Shown here one piece after another: positions 1 to 7,700 of a DNA stretch of 64,000 bases (the first letter of the stretch is position 1; the number at the start of each line of letters is the position of its first letter). The translations under genes were made by a program, and so were the position numbers. Under the pieces are notes generated by a model that saw only the letters and a list, made by a program, of their open reading frames with translations, made no database searches and was not told the DNA's origin. Location of the stretch: assembly GCF_000718025.1 (NCBI RefSeq), contig NZ_JODS01000013.1, positions 62,001-126,000 on the forward strand, given 5' to 3'. The stretch comes from Kitasatospora purpeofusca (GTDB taxonomy: Bacteria > Actinomycetota > Actinomycetes > Streptomycetales > Streptomycetaceae).

Positions 1-3000
1 GCCGCGCGCCCCACCACCGGCGACGCGGCCACCGACGCACTTGCCTACGTGCTCTACACCTCCGGCTCCACCGGCCGCCCCAAGGGCGTCTCGGTCACCC
101 AGCGCGGCGTCAACGCCATGCTCCGCTGGGCCGCCGACACCTACACCGCCGCCGACCTGGCCGGTGTGCTGTTCGGCACCTCCGTGTGCTTCGACATCTC
201 GGTGTACGAGCTGTTCCTCCCGCTCTCCGTCGGCGGCACGATCGTGGTCGCCGAGAACGTCCTCGCCCTCCCCGAGCTGCCCGCCCGGGACGAGGTCACC
301 CTGGTCAACACGGTGCCCAGCGCGATGGCCGCGCTGCTGCGCGGGGACAGCCTGCCCGGCGACGACCAGCCCGGCGGAGGCAACGGCGGTGGCGGACTGC
401 CGGACGGCGTGCGGGTGGTCAACCTGGCCGGCGAGGCGCTGCCCCGCCACCTCGCGGACAAGGTCCACGCCCGGCCCGGCGTCGAGCGCCTCTACAACCT
501 GTACGGCCCCACCGAGGACACCGTCTACTCCACCTGGTCGCTGGTCGCCCGCGGCGGCACCGGCGAGCCGGTCATCGGCCGCCCGCTCGCCGGCACCCTC
601 GACCACGTCCTCGACGAGAACCGGATACCCGTGCCGGACGGCGGCATCGGCGAGCTGTACCTCTCCGGCGAGGGCCTGGCCCGCGGCTACCACGGCCGCC
701 CCGACCTCACCGAGGAGCGCTTCGTCCACATCGACGGCCTGCGCTGCTACCGCACCGGGGACCTGGTCCGCCGGCTGCCCGACGGCGACCTGGAGTACCA
801 CGGCCGGGTCGACCACCAGGTGAAGGTCCGCGGCTTCCGGGTCGAACTCGGCGAGATCGAGGCGGTGCTCGCCAACCACCCCGCGGTCGAGGCCGCCGCC
901 GCCGTCGTCCAGCGCGACGAGGCCGGCGACTACCTGGCCGCATTCGTCCAGCCCACCCCCGGCACCGCCGAACCGACGCCCGCCGAACTGCGCGCCCACT
1001 GCGCCGCCGCCCTGCCCGGCTACATGGTGCCGCTGGCCGTCGCCGTGCTGGCCGAACTGCCGCTCACCCCCAACGGCAAGACCGACCGCAAGGCACTGCC
1101 CCCCGTCGCCCGCAGCCGGGGCGGCCAGGAGCTGTTCGTCGCCCCCCGCACCCCCGCCGAGATCCGGATCGCCGAACTCTGGCAGAACCTGCTCGGCGTC
1201 CCCGAGGTCGGCGTGCACGACGTCTTCCTCGACCTCGGCGGCCACTCCCTGCTCGCCGTCGGCCTGCTGGCCCGGGTCGAGCGCGAGTTCGGCACCCGGG
1301 TGCCGCTCGCCGAGTTCTTCGCCGCCCCGACCGTCGCCGCGCTGGCCGTCCGGGCCGCCAACGGCGGCGGTGGCCGGGCCTCCGTGGAACCGCCGAGGCG
1401 CGAGGCCCACCTGCCCGCCCGCGCCACCGAGTTCCAGCGCGAACTGTGGCTGCACGAGGCCGTCCAGACCGGCAGCCCGCTCTACAACGTGCCGGTCCGG
1501 ATCCGCGCCGAGGGCGCCCTCGACCGCGAGGCCCTCGGCCGCGCGCTCACCGAGGTCGTCCGCCGCCACGAGTCGCTGCGCACCGCCCTGTACGGCGACC
1601 CGAACCCGAGCGAGCTGGACGACGCCGTGGCCGACGTCCGCCCGCCGTACCCGGTCGAGGTGCCGCTGCTCGACCTCGTCGGCCCGCACGGGCAGGTCGC
1701 CGACGAGGAGGCGATCGACGACGTGCTGCGCGCCGAGGCCGCCCGCCCGCTCGACCTCGCCGGCGGCCGGCTGCTGCGCGCCCTCGCCGTGCGGACCGAC
1801 ACGGACCGGCACGAGCTGCTGCTCACCGTGCACCACGCCGCGGCCGACGGCTGGGCCGCCGGACTGCTGCTCGCCGAGGTCGCCCGCGCCCTGCGGGAGG
1901 GTGAACTGCCCGAGCCCGCGCTCCAGCTGTCGGACGTCGCCCGCTGGGAGCTGCGCGACGTCGAGGCCGGCCGCGAGGCTGCCGAGCGCTGGGCCGAGCG
2001 GCTGCGCGGCGTCGAGGGCGACCAGCACCTGCCCGGCGACCGCCCGCGCCCCAACCCGCAGGACATCGCCGGCCGCCGGCTCGCCCGCCGGCTGGACAGC
2101 GGGTTCGTCGAGGGCGTCGAGAAGTGGGCCGCCGGGGAGGGCGCCAGCCTCTACACGGTGGTGCTCGCCGCGCTCGGCGGAGTGCTGCACCGCTACACCG
2201 GCCGGACCGACGTCGCCGTGATCAGCCCCTTCGCCGTCCGCCCGGTGCCCGAGCTGGAGACCGTGATCGGCTCGCTGATCAACACGGTCGCGCTGCGCTT
2301 CGACGTGGCCGGCGCCGACACCTTCCGCGAACTGGTCGCCCGGGTCCGACCCGTCGTCCTGGAGGCCGCCGACCACAGCGGCCACCCGTTCGTCGACCAC
2401 GCCCGCCGCTACGGCGGCTCGCCCGGCCTCACCGCCTCGCCGATCTCCCAGGTGCTGCTCGCCGTCCAGAACCACCCGGTGGCCGGCGTCGAACTGCCCG
2501 GACTGAAGCTCACCTTCGTCGCCGAGGTGTGCAACGGCACCGCCAAGACCGACCTCTCGCTGTTCCTGGAGTTCCCGGCCGACGGACCGCTGCTGTCCGC
2601 CGAGTACCGCACCTCCCGCTACGAGGAGCGGTCCGTGCGCGCCGCGCTCGACCACCTGGTCGCGCTGCTGGCCGCCGCCGTCGCCGAACCCGACCGCCCG
2701 CTCGGCGAGCTGGTCATGCTCTCCGCCGCCGAACTCGCGGCCGACGAGCCGGTCAACCGCACCGCAGCGCCGATCCCCGACGCCCCGCTGCACCGGCTGG
2801 TCGCCGACCGGGCCGCCCTCACCCCGGACGCGCCCGCCGTGTCCGCCGCCGACGGCACCCTCGACTACGCCGGACTCCTCGACACCGCCGACCGGCTGGC
2901 CCACCTGCTGGGCGCCCGCGGCGTCGGCCCCGGCCACCTGGTCGCGGTCGCCGTCCGGCGCGGCCGGCTGCTGCCCGCCGCCCTGCTCGGCGTGCTGCGC

Positions 3001-4611
3001 AGCGGAGCCGCCTACCTGCCGCTGGACGTCGACCAGCCGCTCGCCCGCAACCGGGCCGTGCTCGACGACGCCGGTGTCACCGTGGTGGTCGCCGAGGGCG
3101 CGACCGCCGGCGACGAACTGCTGCGCGGCCGGGAGGCCGTGCTCGTGGACGGGCCCGCGCACGCCGCCGCCCCGGCCCAGGCACCGGACGTCGAGGTCGG
3201 CCCGGAGGACCCGGCCTACCTGCTGTACACCTCCGGCTCCACCGGCCGCCCCAAGGGCGTCGCGGTGCCGCACCGGGCGATCGTCAACTTCCTCACCTCG
3301 ATGGGCCGCGAACCCGGCCTCACCGGGCGGGACGTGATGGCCGCCGTCACCACCGTGACCTTCGACATCGCCGGTCTGGAGCTGTGGCTGCCGCTGGTCA
3401 CCGGCGCCCGGGTGGAGATCGCCGACCGGGCCACCGCCACCGACGGGGCCGCGCTCGGCGCCTGGGTGGAGAAGCAGGGCGTCACCCACCTCCAGGCCAC
3501 CCCCGCCACCTGGCGGATGTTGCTGGAGGCCGACTGGGCCGGCCGCCCCGGGCTGACCGCGCTGTGCGGCGGCGAGGCGCTCACCGCCGACCTCGCCCGC
3601 GCCCTGCTCGGCCGGGTCGGCTCGCTGTGGAACCTCTACGGCCCGACCGAGACCACCGTCTGGTCCACCGTCCAGCGGGTCACCCCCGAACTCGTCGCCC
3701 ACGGCGGCGTGGTGGCCCTCGGCGCGCCCGTCGCCAACACCCGGCTGCACCTGCTCGACGGCTCCGGCCAGCCGGTCCCGGTCAACGGCGTCGGCGAGCT
3801 GTGCATCGCCGGCGCGGGTGTCGCGCTCGGCTACCACGGCCGGCCCGAGCTGACCGCCGAGCGCTTCACCGCCGAACCGGGCCGCACCGACGGCGCGTTG
3901 ATGTACCGCACCGGCGACCTCGCCAGCCGCCGCGCCGACGGCCGGCTGGAGTACCACGGCCGCACCGACGCCCAGGTCAAGCTGCGCGGCTTCCGGATCG
4001 AGCTGGGCGAGATCGAGGCCGCGCTCACCGCCCTCCCGGGCGTCGTCGCGGGCGCCGCCCGGCTCGTCGAGACCCCGGCCGGACCGGCCCTGGCCGGTTA
4101 CGCCGTGGCTCCGGGCCTGACCGAGGACGCGCTGCGCGGCGCCCTGACCGAGCGGCTGCCCGACTACATGGTGCCCGCCGGGCTCGTGCTGCTCGACGCG
4201 CTGCCGCTGACCCCCAGCGGCAAGGTCGACCGGGCCGCGCTGCCGGTGCCGGAGCTCGGCGGCGCCGGTGCCCCGCCCGAGGGCGACTGCGAGGAACTGC
4301 TCGCGGACCTGTGGATCGAGGTCCTGAAGGTCGAGCGGGTCTCCCGGCACGACGACTTCTTCGCCCTCGGCGGGCACTCGCTGCTCGCCACCCGGCTGCT
4401 GGCGCGGATCCGGGACACCTTCGAGACCGAACTGCCGCTGCGGACCGTCTTCGAGGACCGCACCCTGGCCGCGCTGGCCCGCCGGGTCGAGGAGCGGCTG
4501 CTGGAGGAGATCGACGACCTCGACGACCTCGGAGAGCCGGACGACCTCGGTGACCTGGACGACGTCGACGGCCCGAACGACCTCGACGAGACCGCCGGGA
4601 GCGCCCTGTGA
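1..4611 (+). CDS. Nonribosomal peptide synthetase, A-PCP-C-A-PCP, 5'-truncated by window edge
   Basis: The reading frame is open from base 1, so the true start lies to the left; 1536 residues are visible. Order, in window residue numbers: most of an adenylation domain (A3 core TSGSTGRPKG near 20, A10 PNGKTDR near 360); a carrier domain with LGGHSLL (phosphopantetheine Ser 416); a condensation domain with HHAAADG (611-617); a second A domain (TSGSTGRPKG near 1077, PSGKVDR near 1406); a carrier domain with LGGHSLL (Ser 1460). There is no thioesterase, so the chain passes to the next protein. Aligning the second A domain by eye to the GrsA pocket gives D-I-L-Q-L-G-L-V-W, one residue from the glycine code I remember. 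The first gives roughly D-I-Y-N-N-A-L-V-Y, closest to alanine-type codes (weak). The last 35 residues are a strongly acidic Asp/Leu tail, probably a docking element. It runs 103 bp ahead of the terminal synthetase, in the same direction. Confidence 0.95.
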   Translation, partial: AARPTTGDAATDALAYVLYTSGSTGRPKGVSVTQRGVNAMLRWAADTYTAADLAGVLFGTSVCFDISVYELFLPLSVGGTIVVAENVLALPELPARDEVTLVNTVPSAMAALLRGDSLPGDDQPGGGNGGGGLPDGVRVVNLAGEALPRHLADKVHARPGVERLYNLYGPTEDTVYSTWSLVARGGTGEPVIGRPLAGTLDHVLDENRIPVPDGGIGELYLSGEGLARGYHGRPDLTEERFVHIDGLRCYRTGDLVRRLPDGDLEYHGRVDHQVKVRGFRVELGEIEAVLANHPAVEAAAAVVQRDEAGDYLAAFVQPTPGTAEPTPAELRAHCAAALPGYMVPLAVAVLAELPLTPNGKTDRKALPPVARSRGGQELFVAPRTPAEIRIAELWQNLLGVPEVGVHDVFLDLGGHSLLAVGLLARVEREFGTRVPLAEFFAAPTVAALAVRAANGGGGRASVEPPRREAHLPARATEFQRELWLHEAVQTGSPLYNVPVRIRAEGALDREALGRALTEVVRRHESLRTALYGDPNPSELDDAVADVRPPYPVEVPLLDLVGPHGQVADEEAIDDVLRAEAARPLDLAGGRLLRALAVRTDTDRHELLLTVHHAAADGWAAGLLLAEVARALREGELPEPALQLSDVARWELRDVEAGREAAERWAERLRGVEGDQHLPGDRPRPNPQDIAGRRLARRLDSGFVEGVEKWAAGEGASLYTVVLAALGGVLHRYTGRTDVAVISPFAVRPVPELETVIGSLINTVALRFDVAGADTFRELVARVRPVVLEAADHSGHPFVDHARRYGGSPGLTASPISQVLLAVQNHPVAGVELPGLKLTFVAEVCNGTAKTDLSLFLEFPADGPLLSAEYRTSRYEERSVRAALDHLVALLAAAVAEPDRPLGELVMLSAAELAADEPVNRTAAPIPDAPLHRLVADRAALTPDAPAVSAADGTLDYAGLLDTADRLAHLLGARGVGPGHLVAVAVRRGRLLPAALLGVLRSGAAYLPLDVDQPLARNRAVLDDAGVTVVVAEGATAGDELLRGREAVLVDGPAHAAAPAQAPDVEVGPEDPAYLLYTSGSTGRPKGVAVPHRAIVNFLTSMGREPGLTGRDVMAAVTTVTFDIAGLELWLPLVTGARVEIADRATATDGAALGAWVEKQGVTHLQATPATWRMLLEADWAGRPGLTALCGGEALTADLARALLGRVGSLWNLYGPTETTVWSTVQRVTPELVAHGGVVALGAPVANTRLHLLDGSGQPVPVNGVGELCIAGAGVALGYHGRPELTAERFTAEPGRTDGALMYRTGDLASRRADGRLEYHGRTDAQVKLRGFRIELGEIEAALTALPGVVAGAARLVETPAGPALAGYAVAPGLTEDALRGALTERLPDYMVPAGLVLLDALPLTPSGKVDRAALPVPELGGAGAPPEGDCEELLADLWIEVLKVERVSRHDDFFALGGHSLLATRLLARIRDTFETELPLRTVFEDRTLAALARRVEERLLEEIDDLDDLGEPDDLGDLDDVDGPNDLDETAGSAL

Positions 4612-4714
4612 ACCGCCCCACCCACCCCGGAGCCGCCGGCGACACCGGCCGGACCGGGACCTTGGAAGCATGCCCGGCCGCCGGCGACACCGGCGCCCTG
4701 ACGGGGGAGACCGC

Positions 4715-7700
4715 ATGACCGAGCACAGCATCACCGGGCCGACCCCGGCCCAGCAACAGCCCCAGCAACAGCCCCAGGAACAGGCCCGGCAGCAGGCCCA
4801 GTCGGCCCCTCAGCCGGACCAGGCCGCCCGCCGGCAGGAACTGCTGCGCCGCCGCCTCGCCAAGGCCAAGGCCGCCAAGGCGGCGGCCGCGGCCGGCGGC
4901 GCCGAGCACCGCACCATCACCCCGCGCCCCGAGGGCACGGCACCCCCGCTGTCCTCGGCCCAGCGCCGGATGTGGTTCCTCTCCCAGTACGAACCGGACA
5001 GCGCCGCCTACCACATCCCGCTCGCCCTGCACCTCGACGGCGAGCCCGACGAGGCCGCCCTCGCCGCCGCGCTCACCGACGTCCTGGCCCGGCACGAGGT
5101 GCTCCGCACCGTCTACCCGACCGTCGACGGCGAGGTGAGCCCCGAACCGAGACCCGCCGAGGACTTCGCCCTCACCACCGACGACGTCCCCGCCGACCTG
5201 ATCGACGACCGGCTTGCCGCCGAGGCCCACCGCCCCTTCGACCTGGCCGCCGACCTGCCGCTGCGGGCCGCCCTGCTGCGCACCGACGGGGGCGCCGTCC
5301 TCAGCCTGGTGCTGCACCACATCGCGGCCGACGGCTGGTCGATCGGCGTCCTGTTCGGCGACCTCGCCACCGCCTACGGCGCCCGCCGCGCCGGACGGGC
5401 CCCGGACTTCGAGCCGCTGCCCGTCCAGTACGCGGACGTCGCGCACTGGCAGCGGACCGAGCTCGCCGCCGAACTCGACCGGCAGCAGGCCTGGTGGCAG
5501 GAGCGCCTGCGCGGCGCCGCCACCACCGTCACGGTGCCCGCCGACCGGCCCCGGCCGGCCGTCGCCGGCACCGAGGGCGCCCGGTTCACCGAGGCGCTCG
5601 GGGAGGAGCGCACCCGGCGGATCCGCGCCCTCGCCGACCGGACCGGCAGCACCGTCTACATGGTGCTGCTGGCCGCCCTGCAGACCGTCCTCGGCCGGTA
5701 CACCGGCAGCGAGGACGTCACCGTCGGCACCCCGATCGCCGGACGCACCCGCAGCGAGACCGAGCCGCTGGTCGGCTGCTTCGTCAACACCCTGGCGATG
5801 CGCACCGACCTCTCCGGCGACCCGACGGTCCGCGGGCTCCTGGAGCGGGTCAAGGACGCCACCCTCGGCGCCTACGGCCACCAGGACCTGCCGTTCGAGC
5901 GGCTGATCGACGCGCTCGGCCTGGAGCGCGAACTCGCCCACACCCCGCTGTTCCAGGTCCTGCTGAACGTCCACAACCAGGCCGAGGCCCGCCCCGAGCT
6001 GCCCGGCCACACCGTCCGCTGGCGGCCGATCGGCACCGACACCGCCAAGTTCGACCTCTCGGTGGCCGTCGTCGACACCGGCGGCGAACTCGCCGCCGAC
6101 CTGGTCTGGCGCACCGAGCTGTACGACGAGGCCACCGTCCGCCGCTTCCTCGGCCACCTCACCACGACGGTCGACGCGATGGCCGCCGACCCCGACCGCC
6201 CGCTCGCCGACCTTCCCCTGCTCACCCCGTCCGAGCAGCGGCAACTGGCCGAGTGGCACGACGAGGCCCCGCGGGGCTGGGACCTCGGCGGCACCCTGCA
6301 CGGCCTGGTCGAGGAGCAGGCCCGCCGCACCCCCGACGCGCCCGCCGTGCGCGGCGCCGACGGCGTCCTCGGCTACGCCGAACTCGACCGGCGCGCCAAC
6401 GCGCTGGCCCACCGGCTGCGCGCCCAGGGCGTCGGCCCGGACCGCCCGGTCGGTCTGCTGGTCGAGCGCTCCGCCGCCCTGGTGGTCGGCATGCTCGCCA
6501 TCCTCAAGGCCGGCGGCGCCTACCTGCCGCTCGACCCGATCTACCCGGACGGGCGGATCAACGCCCTGCTCGACGCCGCCGGTGTCGCGGCCGTCGTCAC
6601 CACCGAGGACCAGCGCGGACGCCTCACCGGCGGCCACCCGGTGGTCGTCCCGGACGGCACCGAACGGCCCGACGCGCCCGAGGTGGACGTCCGCCCCGAG
6701 CACCTCTGCTACCTGCTCTTCACCTCCGGCTCCACCGGCACCCCGAAGGGCGTCGCGGTCGAGCACCGCAACTACCGCAACTACCTGCACGGCCTGCGCG
6801 AGCGCATCGGCGGCGACCAGACGGGCTGGAACTGGGCCCTGGTCTCCACCTTCGCCGCCGACCTCGGCACCACCAACGTGTTCGGCGCGCTCACCGGCGG
6901 CGGCTGCCTGCACCTGCTCACCCGCGACCAGGCCACCGACCCGGAGGCCTTCGCCGCCTACGCGGCCGAGCACCGGATCGACGCCGCCAAGCTCGTCCCC
7001 AGCCACCTGGAGGGACTGGCCGCGCACGGCGCCGGACTCGACGCGATCCTCCCGGCCCGGCTGCTGATCTGCGCCGGCGAGGCGCTGCGGCCCGACCTGG
7101 TGGCCCGGATCCGCGCCGCCCGGCCCGACCTGGTGCTGCACAACCACTACGGGCCCACCGAGACCACCGTCTCGATGCTCGGCGCGCCCGTCCCCGCCGA
7201 GCTCGGCGACGCGGTCACCGCACCGCTCGGCCGGCCCTTCGGCAATGTCACCGCGCACCTGCTGGACGCCCGCCGCCGCCCCGTCCCGGTCGGCGTCCCC
7301 GGCGAGCTGTACGTCTCCGGCGGCGGTGTCGCCCGCGGCTACCTCGGCCGCGAGGACCTCACCGCCGAACGCTTCCTGGAGGTCGACGGCCGCCGCTGCT
7401 ACCGCACCGGCGACCTGGTCCGCCGGCGCCCCGACGGCGCGATCGAGTTCCTCGGCCGGATCGACCACCAGGTCAAGATCCGCGGCTTCCGGGTCGAGAT
7501 CGGCGAGGTCGAGGCCGAGCTGACCGCCCGCCCCGAGGTCCGCGAGGCCGTCGTGGTCACCCGGGGCGAGGGCGCCACCGGCTCCCTGGTCGGCTACCTG
7601 GTGCCCGCCGACCCGGCCGCCGCGCCCGACCCGGCCGAGCTGCGCGCCGCGCTGCGCACCCGGCTGCCCGACTACATGGTCCCGGCCGCCCTGGTCGTCC

